Source: Treponema sp.
Lineage (GTDB): Bacteria; Spirochaetota; Spirochaetia; Treponematales; Breznakiellaceae
Length of the DNA stretch: 44,977 nt
Reading direction: 5' to 3'
Assembly (NCBI GenBank): GCA_009787795.1
Contig: WQSP01000003.1
Span: forward strand, 1-44,977
The notes below the pieces were generated by a model. It was not told where the DNA came from, did no database searches, and was given only the letters and a program-made list of their open reading frames with translations. Every line of letters starts with the position of its first letter. Position 1 is the stretch's first letter. Positions 1 to 8,469 of the stretch are shown piece after piece. The position numbers and the translations under genes are program-made.

Positions 1-798
1 CCAAGCCATTATGCGATGAAACTTACCCTTTCTTCGTGGATGGAAAAATGCGGCATCCCCGGCATTTACGGAATCGATACCCGCGCTGTCGCAATTCGTC
101 TTAGGGATCGCGGAACAATGCGCGGAAAAATAATTGTCGACGGAAAACCGGAAGTTTCATTTAAAAAAATAGATTCTTCAAATCACGAAGGCGTTTTGTT
201 AAAAGAAATAAAAACTTATGTTCCAAAAGAAAAAAATATCGGCATAAAAATCGCACTTATTGACTGCGGCGTTAAAACAAATATTATCCGTTGTCTTTTG
301 GAAAGGGGCGCACAGGTTACAAGAATTCCCTGCAATCAGGATTTTACAAAAATCGATTATGACGCAATACTGATTTCATCGGGCCCGGGCGATCCCAAAA
401 ACTATAAAAATTTGACAGAAGCAGTACGCGGCGTTTTAAACGGAAACAAACCTGTTTTTGGCATAGGGCTCGGATGCCTGATTTTGGCGCTTGGCGCAGG
501 AGCCGACACATACAAACTGCCGTTCGGACACAGAAGCCAAAACCAGCCTTGTTCGCAGGAAGGCGAAAACCGTTGTTATGTGACATCACAAAACCACGGT
601 CATGCGATTCGCAAAGAGTCGATTCCAAAAGGCTGGAAAACATGGTTTACAAACGCAAATGACGGCACAGTGGAGGGAATAATCTGCGAAAACAAGCCCT
701 TTGGCGCAGTGCAATTCTATCCCGAAGGCTGCCCGGGTTCGCGCGACCTTGAATTCCTGTTTGACCGGTTTCTCGAACAAATAAAGGGAGGATGTTAA
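1..798 (+). CDS. carA: Carbamoyl-phosphate synthase small subunit, 5'-truncated by window edge, degenerate glutaminase site
   Basis: This is the C-terminal part of CarA. The reading frame is open from base 1 (PSHYAMKLTLSSW...), so the ATG at 16 in the ORF track is internal and the true start lies outside the window. The end of the CarA N-terminal domain is seen in GIPGIYGIDTRAVAIRLRDRG, followed by a class I glutamine amidotransferase domain. CarA normally releases ammonia from glutamine and channels it to CarB. Here the nucleophile motif GICLGHQ reads GIGLGC, so Cys is replaced by Gly (codon at 466-468). The catalytic His of HPE is replaced by Tyr in FYPEG (codon 718-720), while the Glu is kept. 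The structural motif SQNHGHAI and the GHRSQNQP segment remain. I infer a folded but glutaminase-dead subunit serving an ammonia-dependent enzyme. It overlaps carB by one base. The family call is very secure; loss of activity is inference. Confidence 0.95.
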   Translation, partial: PSHYAMKLTLSSWMEKCGIPGIYGIDTRAVAIRLRDRGTMRGKIIVDGKPEVSFKKIDSSNHEGVLLKEIKTYVPKEKNIGIKIALIDCGVKTNIIRCLLERGAQVTRIPCNQDFTKIDYDAILISSGPGDPKNYKNLTEAVRGVLNGNKPVFGIGLGCLILALGAGADTYKLPFGHRSQNQPCSQEGENRCYVTSQNHGHAIRKESIPKGWKTWFTNANDGTVEGIICENKPFGAVQFYPEGCPGSRDLEFLFDRFLEQIKGGC

Positions 799-3700
799 TG
801 TCAGATAACAATAAGAATCTTCCAAAAAAAGTTTTGATACTTGGCTCAGGCGGCTTGAAAATAGGACAGGCAGGAGAGTTTGACTATTCGGGTTCTCAGG
901 CAATCAAGGCGATGCGCGAAGAAGACATTAAAACAATTTTAATAAATCCTAATATCGCAACGATTCAAACAAGCGAAGGCATGGCGGACTCAACCTATTT
1001 TCTTCCCGTAACGCCCGAATATGTGCGAAAAGTGATAGAAAAGGAAAAACCTGACGCAATGCTGCTCTCCTTCGGCGGACAAACCGCCCTTAACTGCGGC
1101 GTTGCTCTTGAACGCGACGGCACTTTGGCGAAAAACAATGTGCGCGTCCTTGGCACCCCGGTAAAAACAATCGAAGACACGGAAGACCGCAAATTGTTCG
1201 TTAAACGCCTTGATGAAATAGGCGCGTTAACGCCAAGAAGTTTTGCCGTAACCGATACGGACGCAGCTTTAAAAGCCGCCGAAGAAATCGGCTATCCTGT
1301 AATGGCACGCGTGGCGTTTGCTCTTGGCGGCGCGGGCTCGGGGATTTGCAAAAACGAAGCGGACCTTGGCAAAAGATGCGCGATGGTTTTTGCAAGAAAA
1401 AACGAAATTGACACGCCGCCTCAGATCCTTGTGGAAGAATGGCTTGGCGGCTGGAAAGAAATCGAATTTGAAATCGTAAGGGATTCATGCGACAACTGCA
1501 TAACAGTTGCAAGCATGGAAAACTTTGATCCGTTGGGCATTCACACAGGCGAAAGCATTGTTGTCTCTCCTGCGCAGACTTTAACCGATTCCGAGCTTGG
1601 AAAACTCAGAAGAATCGGCATCGACGTTATTCGCCATCTTGGAATTGTCGGCGAATGCAATATTCAATTTGCGCTTGACCCGTTTTCGGAAGATTACCGC
1701 ATAATCGAAGTGAACGCGCGTCTTTCGCGAAGCTCGGCCCTTGCGTCAAAAGCGACGGGCTACCCTCTTGCGTTTATCGCGGCAAAAATAGCGCTTGGAC
1801 ACTCGATGCTTGAAATAAGTAATCACATAACTCATGCGACAAAATCGTGCTTTGAGCCCGCTCTTGATTATATCGTTGCGAAAGTTCCGCGCTGGGACTT
1901 AACCAAGTTTAAAAACGTTGATCTTCGCATCGGCTCCGAAATGAAATCTGTCGGTGAGGTAATGTCGATTGCAAGAACTTTTGAAGAAGTTATACAAAAA
2001 GCGCTCAGAATGACGGGTATAGGAGCGCCCGGTCTTGCAGGAGACGATGCACTTTGCGGCGAAAGTTTTTCAAAACCGGGAAACATCGATGCAAAACTTC
2101 GCGACGCGCTTTCAAGACCGACAGACAGACGCATCTATGCAATTTACCGCGCATTCGACGAAGGCTGGTCTGTAGACAAAATTTATAAATTCACAAAAAT
2201 TGACAAGTGGTTTTTAAGCAAAATCGCAAATGTATGGAAAATCGAACAGGAGTTAAAAGGAACAGAAAAACTTTCTTCTTCATTGCTGGCACGCGCAAAA
2301 CAATTGGGATTTTCCGACGCGCGTATCGGCGCACTTGTGAAATCCTGCGAAATGGAAGTTCGAAAACTGCGAAAAGAATATCGAATAAAACCTGCAATCA
2401 AGCAAATTGACACGCTTGCCGCCGAATATCCTGCAAAAAACAATTACCTTTACATGACTTACGGAAACGCAGCCTCTCCGTCGGGCGCACAAATAGACGA
2501 TGTTAGCGCGTCAAACAGGGGCGTAATGGTTTTGGGCTCGGGCGTTTACAGAATCGGTTCAAGCGTAGAGTTTGACTGGTGCTGCGTAAATGCGGTGCAA
2601 ACCGTCCGCAATTTGGGGCGGCTTTCAATCATGGTAAACTGCAATCCCGAAACCGTTTCCACCGATTACGACATGTGCGACAGGCTCTACTTTGAAGAAC
2701 TCACTCTGGAAAGGGTTTTGGATATTTATGAAAGTGAGAACCCTGACGGTGTAATAGTTTCTATGGGCGGACAAATACCCAACAATCTTGCGACAAAACT
2801 TTTTGACGCAGGCGTAAACATTTTCGGAACAACGCCTTCTTCCATTGATAACGCGGAAGATCGAAATAAATTTTCGGCTCTTTTGGACAAACTGAATATA
2901 AATCAGCCCGAGTGGAAAGAGCTTACCGATTTTGCCTCGGCAAAAGAATTTGCAAAAAAAGCGGGCTACCCTGTTTTAATCCGCCCCAGTTATGTGCTAT
3001 CAGGCGCCGCTATGAACGTGGCGTGGGATGATGAAAGCCTTCAAAAATTCTTAAGCCTTGCCGCGGACGTGTCACCCGAACATCCTGTCGTAATTTCCAA
3101 GTTCGCGGAAAACGCGCGGGAAATCGAAATAGACGCAGTTGCGCGCAAGGGAGAAATTTTATTTCACGCGATTACGGAACACATAGAAAACGCGGGCATT
3201 CACTCGGGCGATGCTACAGTAGTGCTTCCCGCTCAGCGCTTGTATATCGAAACTTTAAGAAAAATAAAACAGACAAGCGAAAAAATTGCAAAAGCTCTTG
3301 ATATCACGGGGCCTTTTAACATTCAATTCCTTGCGCAAAGGGGAGGCATAAGCGTAATTGAGTGCAATCTTCGTTCCAGCCGCAGTTTCCCGTTCTGTTC
3401 AAAAGTAAGCCGCGTCAACATGATAGACCTTGCGGTAAAGGCAATGTTAGGTGAACATGTTGAAAAAATCCCGGTTTCCGCGTTGGAGCTTCAATGTGTC
3501 GGAGTAAAAGCCGCCCAGTTCAGTTTTTCGCGCTTGCACGGAGCAGACCCTGTAAGCGGAGTTGAAATGGCAAGCACCGGAGAAGTAGGCTGTATAGGCT
3601 CCAGCATTTCCGACGCATTGTTAAAGGCGCTTTTGTCGGTCGGATACAAAATCCCAAAACATCAAGCGAAGGTTTTGTTGTCCACAGGGCCCATGACAGA

Positions 3701-4073
3701 CAAACTTGACTTCCTTGATTCCGCAAAAAAACTTGTTAATATGGGACACGAACTTTTTGCCTCACGCGGAACCGCGAAATTTCTTGCAGACAACAAACTT
3801 CCCGTAACGGCGCTTGCGTGGCCTTTGGAGAAAAAAGAGCCAAACATTGCGGAGCTTATAAAAAAGCGCGGCATAGATTTAATCATAAACATTCCAAAGA
3901 ACAATACAGCTCAAGAGCTTAAAAACGATTACACCGTCCGCAGAATGGCTGTCGATTTTGACATTCCGCTTTTTACAAACATAAAAGTCGCCAAGGAATT
4001 CATCGATGCCCTTGAAACGCTTCATAACGGCGCGGAAATTGAGATTAAATCGTGGGAAGAATACTGTTTTTAG
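798..4073 (+). CDS. carB: Carbamoyl-phosphate synthase large subunit, CPS1/CAD-like type
   Basis: CarB makes carbamoyl phosphate from bicarbonate, ammonia and two ATP for pyrimidine and arginine synthesis. The 1091 residues cover the usual order: carboxyphosphate ATP-grasp domain (about 1-400, FDYSGSQA, GGQTALNCG, ALGGAGSGI), oligomerisation domain, carbamoyl-phosphate ATP-grasp domain (GSSVEFDW, NCNPETVSTDYD, GGQIPNNLA, RPSYVLSG) and a C-terminal methylglyoxal-synthase-like allosteric domain (FASRGTAKFLADN, INIPKNNTA). Segments such as GIVGECNIQFAL and SKATGYPLAFIAAKIALG match animal CPS1/CAD and Bacteroidetes CarB from memory better than E. coli CarB. I chose the ATG at 798 because GGGAGG at 786-791 sits six bases upstream; the in-frame ATG at 792 abuts that site. 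The stop overlaps the convergent lolE-like stop. Confidence 0.96.
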   Translation: MSDNNKNLPKKVLILGSGGLKIGQAGEFDYSGSQAIKAMREEDIKTILINPNIATIQTSEGMADSTYFLPVTPEYVRKVIEKEKPDAMLLSFGGQTALNCGVALERDGTLAKNNVRVLGTPVKTIEDTEDRKLFVKRLDEIGALTPRSFAVTDTDAALKAAEEIGYPVMARVAFALGGAGSGICKNEADLGKRCAMVFARKNEIDTPPQILVEEWLGGWKEIEFEIVRDSCDNCITVASMENFDPLGIHTGESIVVSPAQTLTDSELGKLRRIGIDVIRHLGIVGECNIQFALDPFSEDYRIIEVNARLSRSSALASKATGYPLAFIAAKIALGHSMLEISNHITHATKSCFEPALDYIVAKVPRWDLTKFKNVDLRIGSEMKSVGEVMSIARTFEEVIQKALRMTGIGAPGLAGDDALCGESFSKPGNIDAKLRDALSRPTDRRIYAIYRAFDEGWSVDKIYKFTKIDKWFLSKIANVWKIEQELKGTEKLSSSLLARAKQLGFSDARIGALVKSCEMEVRKLRKEYRIKPAIKQIDTLAAEYPAKNNYLYMTYGNAASPSGAQIDDVSASNRGVMVLGSGVYRIGSSVEFDWCCVNAVQTVRNLGRLSIMVNCNPETVSTDYDMCDRLYFEELTLERVLDIYESENPDGVIVSMGGQIPNNLATKLFDAGVNIFGTTPSSIDNAEDRNKFSALLDKLNINQPEWKELTDFASAKEFAKKAGYPVLIRPSYVLSGAAMNVAWDDESLQKFLSLAADVSPEHPVVISKFAENAREIEIDAVARKGEILFHAITEHIENAGIHSGDATVVLPAQRLYIETLRKIKQTSEKIAKALDITGPFNIQFLAQRGGISVIECNLRSSRSFPFCSKVSRVNMIDLAVKAMLGEHVEKIPVSALELQCVGVKAAQFSFSRLHGADPVSGVEMASTGEVGCIGSSISDALLKALLSVGYKIPKHQAKVLLSTGPMTDKLDFLDSAKKLVNMGHELFASRGTAKFLADNKLPVTALAWPLEKKEPNIAELIKKRGIDLIINIPKNNTAQELKNDYTVRRMAVDFDIPLFTNIKVAKEFIDALETLHNGAEIEIKSWEEYCF

Positions 4074-5335
4074 GTTTTTCGCAATAATTCCATAGGTTTC
4101 AACTTTCCTGCGCGTCTTGCGGGAATCCATGACGCAATCACCGAGCAAAAAATCGCAAAAAGACCTATCATTAAAACTGCGTTCCAGTCTATGACAATCG
4201 GAATTGTTTCCAGGTAGAAACCGGGATCGAGAATTTTAATTTCTCCGCCGTTAAAAAGACCGGAAAAAAATGTCAGTATGTTTTCAAGCGACCTGACAAG
4301 AAAATTTATATTCCCGCCAACCAGCAGTCCCAATGCAATGCCGATTATTCCGCCCGTAAGACCCGTTAAAAAACTGCCCCATAAGAATACGCCCGTTATT
4401 CCTTTTACGCTTCCGCCCGACACTTTCAAAACCGCAATGTCTTTTTGCCGTTCAAGAACAAGCATGCTTGTTGCGGAAGAAACATTTACGGCGGCAACAA
4501 TTACTATAAGCGCCATTATGAACAGCAAAAGCTGCCTTGTTGTTTCGTATGACATGTACTGTGAACGCAAAAGATCCTTCCACGTGTAAAGACCGTAACC
4601 GCCGCCCAACGAGTCGTATAAATCCCATAATACGCTTTCTGCATTTTTATAAGGGTCGTCTATTTTTACAATGAAATGCGAGGTTGAAATTCCGTCGGTA
4701 AATATCCTGTTTCCTCCGCCGTGTCCTGTTATGCACCATAATGCGTCAAGCTCGTTGTATCCGCAGGAAATAATTCCCCTGACGGTAAACGAAGCGGTTC
4801 TTGGAGACATTCTGCCTCCTTCGCTTTGCCTTATCGTCATAAGACGAACAGTATCTCCGACAGAAACCCCGATGTTTTCGGCAAGAGTTTCACCTAACAC
4901 AATGTCTCTGTCTGTTTCCGGTTTGTTTGCGCCGTCGATTATTTTAAGCATTCCTGCGCTTCCCGGAAAATCCCAAAACGACGATTCGATTGAACGGACT
5001 GTTACGCCCGTTTTTCCGCCTTTTCCCGCAATAACGCCCATTCCTCTCTGCTCGGGCCACACTCCCCTTACATTTGGCGATTTTTTGATAATTTCCATTG
5101 TTTCTTCGTTTGTTGCGCCGTTCGTCAAATCCGAAACCTGAATGTGTCCCGTGCCGAACTCAAGATACCGATCCGTAATTCCCCTAATCATTCCGTCCGC
5201 AACAATCAGCGTTACGATAATCGGAACAAGACTAACAGCAATTCCCGCCGCAGCTCCCCTAAGGTAGCGCACGCCTTCATGCGCCCTTCCCCAAAGATAT
5301 CTTAATGCAATAAAAAAAGAAACGTTCTTTTTCAA
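4070..5335 (-). CDS. FtsX/LolC-LolE family permease, second subunit of a lipoprotein-export ABC transporter
   Basis: This 421-residue inner-membrane protein has the MacB/FtsX layout: an N-terminal membrane segment (about 28-50, AAGIAVSLVPIIVTLIVADG), a large periplasmic domain (about 50-270) and three C-terminal membrane segments (about 272-292, 320-345 and 385-405). With LolD and the paralogue upstream it should extract lipoproteins from the inner membrane for transfer to the outer membrane. The start is TTG at 5335-5333: GGGAG lies six bases upstream and TTG overlaps the lolD stop as TTGA. No better ATG exists. It is the last gene of the prfB-to-lol operon and its stop codon overlaps the convergent carB stop. 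Whether it is LolC-like or LolE-like cannot be decided by eye. Confidence 0.9.
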   Translation of the reverse strand: MKKNVSFFIALRYLWGRAHEGVRYLRGAAAGIAVSLVPIIVTLIVADGMIRGITDRYLEFGTGHIQVSDLTNGATNEETMEIIKKSPNVRGVWPEQRGMGVIAGKGGKTGVTVRSIESSFWDFPGSAGMLKIIDGANKPETDRDIVLGETLAENIGVSVGDTVRLMTIRQSEGGRMSPRTASFTVRGIISCGYNELDALWCITGHGGGNRIFTDGISTSHFIVKIDDPYKNAESVLWDLYDSLGGGYGLYTWKDLLRSQYMSYETTRQLLLFIMALIVIVAAVNVSSATSMLVLERQKDIAVLKVSGGSVKGITGVFLWGSFLTGLTGGIIGIALGLLVGGNINFLVRSLENILTFFSGLFNGGEIKILDPGFYLETIPIVIDWNAVLMIGLFAIFCSVIASWIPARRAGKLKPMELLRKT

Positions 5336-6042
5336 TTGTTGCTCCCGGCTTCTTCAAGCAATTGACCGTTTTCCAAAACAAGCTGAACGTTTGCGCGTGA
5401 CGCAACTTTTTTGTCATGAGTTACGACAATCAGCGATTTTTTCCATTTTTGCGCGCTTTCGTAAAGAAGCTGCGCGACAATTTCGCTGTTTTGCGGATCA
5501 AGATTTCCTGTGGGTTCGTCCGCAAGAATCAATGCGGGATCATTTACCATTGATCTTGCAACGGCAACCCTCTGTCTCTCTCCTCCCGAAAGCTGCGACG
5601 GAAAATGACCTTTTCTGTCTTCCATTTTTACTTCCGCCAACAGTTTTTTTGCCCTGTCAATCGCATCCTTCTTTTTCATTCCGGCTATGTAAGCGGGAAG
5701 CATAATATTCTCAAGAGCGGTAAAATCCCTTAAAAGGTAATGAAACTGAAAAATAAAACCCACTCTTTTTGATCTGTATACGGAAATTTCCTTTTCAGAA
5801 AGGGCAGTTATTTCGTCATTCCCGATAAAAACGCTTCCCTGATCCGCCCTGTCAAGACCGCCGATTATGTTCAAAAGGGTGCTTTTTCCGCTTCCGCTCT
5901 GTCCCGAAATTGCGACAGACTGCCCTTCTTCTATGTCAAAATCGATCCCTTTAAGGATGTTCAGCGTTTCCGAGCCGGAAGTGTAATTTTTTACAATATT
6001 TTTTATCCTTACAAGGATTCTTTTGTTCAAGGCGTCACTCAT
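5332..6042 (-). CDS. lolD: LolD-type ABC transporter ATP-binding protein
   Basis: This is the cytoplasmic ATPase of a LolCDE/MacB-type exporter, 236 residues. It carries Walker [11 protein letters not shown], a Q-loop region in FIFQFHYLL, the signature [13 protein letters not shown], Walker [13 protein letters not shown] and the switch histidine in VVTHD. These are typical of the LolD/FtsE/MacB group. The ORF track begins 27 codons earlier, but the ATG at 6042-6040 is preceded by GGCGGAGG with suitable spacing, and homology starts only after it (MSDALNKRI). It overlaps the upstream permease by eight bases and the downstream permease by four (TTGA), so the three are translationally coupled. 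The flanking permeases make lipoprotein release the likely job; a MacB-like substrate cannot be excluded. Confidence 0.93.
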   Translation of the reverse strand: MSDALNKRILVRIKNIVKNYTSGSETLNILKGIDFDIEEGQSVAISGQSGSGKSTLLNIIGGLDRADQGSVFIGNDEITALSEKEISVYRSKRVGFIFQFHYLLRDFTALENIMLPAYIAGMKKKDAIDRAKKLLAEVKMEDRKGHFPSQLSGGERQRVAVARSMVNDPALILADEPTGNLDPQNSEIVAQLLYESAQKWKKSLIVVTHDKKVASRANVQLVLENGQLLEEAGSNN

Positions 6043-7327
6043 AACGCAAAACCTCCGCCGGTTGAATTTTTGCCGCTTTTCCAGATGCAATCCATCCTGC
6101 CGCAAGGGCGGACAGAAAACCAAACATAAAAATGATTATAACCTCATGCGCAATCACTCTTGAAGGAATTTCCTTTATGTAAAAAACTGCAGGCGAAAAA
6201 ACCGAAAAATTGCTTGCAAGTCCAAATCCAAGTTTGTATGCGATAATGTTAATAAGGTTTATAACAGAGTTCACGATTTTTTCTATGCCGGAAAAAAATA
6301 TCGGAATGTTAGACGCAATTGCAAGTCCCAAGCCAAGACCTATACCGGCTCCCGAGAAGCCGATAAGCCCTCCGTCCAAAACAAAAACCGACTGCACGGA
6401 CATTCTGCTTCCGCCCACTGCGCGCAAAAGACCGATTTCTTCCCGCCTTTGCATAACGGATCTTCTTTGAGCCTGAAAAATATTCAATCCCACGACTATA
6501 AAAATAAGACCGACAAGTATGAACATAAAAAGTTTTTCCGTTCGCAGCGCTCCAAAGAAAGAACGGTTGTAATCCCTCCAGCTTGAGAGTTTGATGCCTT
6601 CGTAATCGCCCAATTTTTTTCTTGCCTGTTCCAGAATGTTTTTGTCCTGAAAACGGTTTGCGATTTTTATTCCCAGTACCAAATCGCTTTCATTGTCCAA
6701 CTTGGAAACTTTTTCCATGTTGATAAATGCCCAACTGTAATCGTATTCGTAATAACCTGTCCTGAAAATTCCGGCAACGGTAAACGATTCAAGTCCGCTG
6801 TCCTCGTCTTCTGCGGACAAAATCCCCGTTATGGAAAACAATGTAATTGCATCGCCCGTAACGGCTCCAAGACGCCGCGCAAGTTCCGCGCCCAATAAAA
6901 CGTTGTCATTGTTTGTCAAATTGAAATAACCGTCTTCGAATGAAAGACGCGAATCCATCATTTTGTCCGCTTCTGCCGCATCTTCATGCACGCCCCTGAC
7001 CAAAACAGCCTGCTGCGACGTTCTTTTTCCCCTTGCAAGCGCCTGAAATTCCCTAAACGGAACTGCGGATTTCACTCCCGGAACCGAAAGCATAATGTTT
7101 TGCAATTCGCCCGTTTTTTCTTCGTCGAAAGATTCAAGCCGCAAATGATATGAAGAAATTTCGAGGATGCTTTCTATAAAACTCAACTGAAACCCGTTCA
7201 TAACGGCGATAATCACAATCAGGGCAAGCACCCCTACGGCAATTCCAACTACCGACAAAACGGGAGAATTCGAACGTCCCCTGAAAATATAACGAAAGGC
7301 GACAAATAGAATCCAGGATAACTTCAA
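6035..7327 (-). CDS. FtsX/LolC-LolE family permease, first subunit of a lipoprotein-export ABC transporter
   Basis: This 430-residue inner-membrane permease is paralogous to the gene at 4070-5335. The N-terminus FVAFRYIFRGRSN followed by VLSVVGIAVGVLALIVIIAVMNG is a classic LolC/LolE opening. A periplasmic domain follows (about 55-255), then C-terminal membrane segments that include FMFILVGLIFIVVGLNIFQ and the REEIGLLRAVGGS coupling segment typical of the family. The frame extends to 7369, but that start is also TTG. I prefer TTG at 7327-7325, with AAGGA seven bases upstream and a TTGA overlap with the preceding stop, giving MKLSWILFVAFRY. It overlaps lolD by eight bases. The likely role is inner-membrane release of lipoproteins. 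Confidence 0.9.
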   Translation of the reverse strand: MKLSWILFVAFRYIFRGRSNSPVLSVVGIAVGVLALIVIIAVMNGFQLSFIESILEISSYHLRLESFDEEKTGELQNIMLSVPGVKSAVPFREFQALARGKRTSQQAVLVRGVHEDAAEADKMMDSRLSFEDGYFNLTNNDNVLLGAELARRLGAVTGDAITLFSITGILSAEDEDSGLESFTVAGIFRTGYYEYDYSWAFINMEKVSKLDNESDLVLGIKIANRFQDKNILEQARKKLGDYEGIKLSSWRDYNRSFFGALRTEKLFMFILVGLIFIVVGLNIFQAQRRSVMQRREEIGLLRAVGGSRMSVQSVFVLDGGLIGFSGAGIGLGLGLAIASNIPIFFSGIEKIVNSVINLINIIAYKLGFGLASNFSVFSPAVFYIKEIPSRVIAHEVIIIFMFGFLSALAAGWIASGKAAKIQPAEVLRYE

Positions 7328-8469
7328 TTTTCCATCCTTGTCTCGGAAATTTTTCTTCCTTCTTCCCAAACTGCGCGAAGCACAACAATATTATTCATAT
7401 AAAGTTCTTCCACGTCAATATTTCCTTCCGTGCGGACAACCCTTTCAAGCTCGCCGTTTTTGGAGTTTCTTTCCAATATCCTGTCTCCCGCCGAATTGTA
7501 TCGGTATTCTGCCGTCAATACAACATCGCCCTCTTTTTTGACAGAAGACACAATGCGGTTTCCTTCCCATGTATTTTCGATAACCCAAATAATTTCGTTC
7601 TCGTCGTTGTAAAGGGTTTGACTCAACACCCTGCCCCTGTTATCTGTCTGAAAAACAAGTTTGGATTCGTCAAAAATAAAAACATCGCCAAAATATTCGG
7701 GATACAAATTTATCCTTTCGCTTATAAAAACATTTTCTTTTATCGACGACATGATAATTCTTGGAAAAGTCACCCTGTCGGGAGAATCGGTTTTTCCTGT
7801 CTGCATGTCCCTGTAAAACACCCTTTCAATTGCCCTTAACGACAACGAACGGTTATATCTGTAAAAATCGGTATATGCCTTGTTGTACTTTTCGCCGTCT
7901 TCCCATATATAAAGCGAAGACAATACAAGCAAACCTTCGTTGTATTCAAAATCGGTTTTGTTGATTCCGCCGTTTTCAAAAAAAACGGATTCGGAAATTA
8001 TGTTTCCGTTTTCGTCAAACAGTTCGATAAAACCTTTCAGGCTTTTTTCGCTGCCGGGTTCCTGCAATGACGCGTTAAACCTTGTAAGTCCTCCGATATC
8101 CCTGAAAATCCACTGTTTGCGAAACTCCCTGCCGTTTTTAAAAAGCGTGCGGACTTCGGACAGGTATTCGATGCTGTAATAGGGCAAGATGTAATCGGGA
8201 AGCTCATCCTGTTCCACCCAGTCAATCGAAAGCGCATATTCATTTCTGAGCGCGATAAACTTTGTTTGGATTTCTTCCAAAGCCATGGCTCCAATGTTGG
8301 ATCTGAACCATCTTGTGGGTTCCTTTACAGTCATATAAAATTGGATTTCTTCGTCGATAACCGCAGTATCCAAATCGGACGAATCGTCATCCAGTTCCTG
8401 CGTCAATGCGACAATGCCCGCAAACAGCAAAAATACGAGAAAAATCAAAATGACGTTTTTCTTATTCAA
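7324..8469 (-). CDS. Unknown N-terminally anchored or secreted protein with C-terminal YD-like strand repeats
   Basis: I do not recognise a family. The protein begins with one hydrophobic segment (VILIFLVFLLFAGIVALTQE), either a signal peptide or an anchor, so most of it should be periplasmic. The rest is polar and rich in Tyr, Trp, Glu and Arg, with recurring short strands such as TEYRYNSAGD, TDNRGRVLSQTLYNDENE and YRYNRS. These resemble the YD/RHS-type beta repeats found in envelope proteins. The track start at 8550 lies deep in ftsY. A possible ATG at 8499 has no ribosome site, whereas TTG at 8469-8467 has AAAGGAG ten bases upstream and gives a clean signal sequence, so I use it with moderate confidence. 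It overlaps ftsY by eight bases and lolC by four. Its place between SRP receptor and Lol genes suggests an envelope role. Confidence 0.75.
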   Translation of the reverse strand: MNKKNVILIFLVFLLFAGIVALTQELDDDSSDLDTAVIDEEIQFYMTVKEPTRWFRSNIGAMALEEIQTKFIALRNEYALSIDWVEQDELPDYILPYYSIEYLSEVRTLFKNGREFRKQWIFRDIGGLTRFNASLQEPGSEKSLKGFIELFDENGNIISESVFFENGGINKTDFEYNEGLLVLSSLYIWEDGEKYNKAYTDFYRYNRSLSLRAIERVFYRDMQTGKTDSPDRVTFPRIIMSSIKENVFISERINLYPEYFGDVFIFDESKLVFQTDNRGRVLSQTLYNDENEIIWVIENTWEGNRIVSSVKKEGDVVLTAEYRYNSAGDRILERNSKNGELERVVRTEGNIDVEELYMNNIVVLRAVWEEGRKISETRMEN

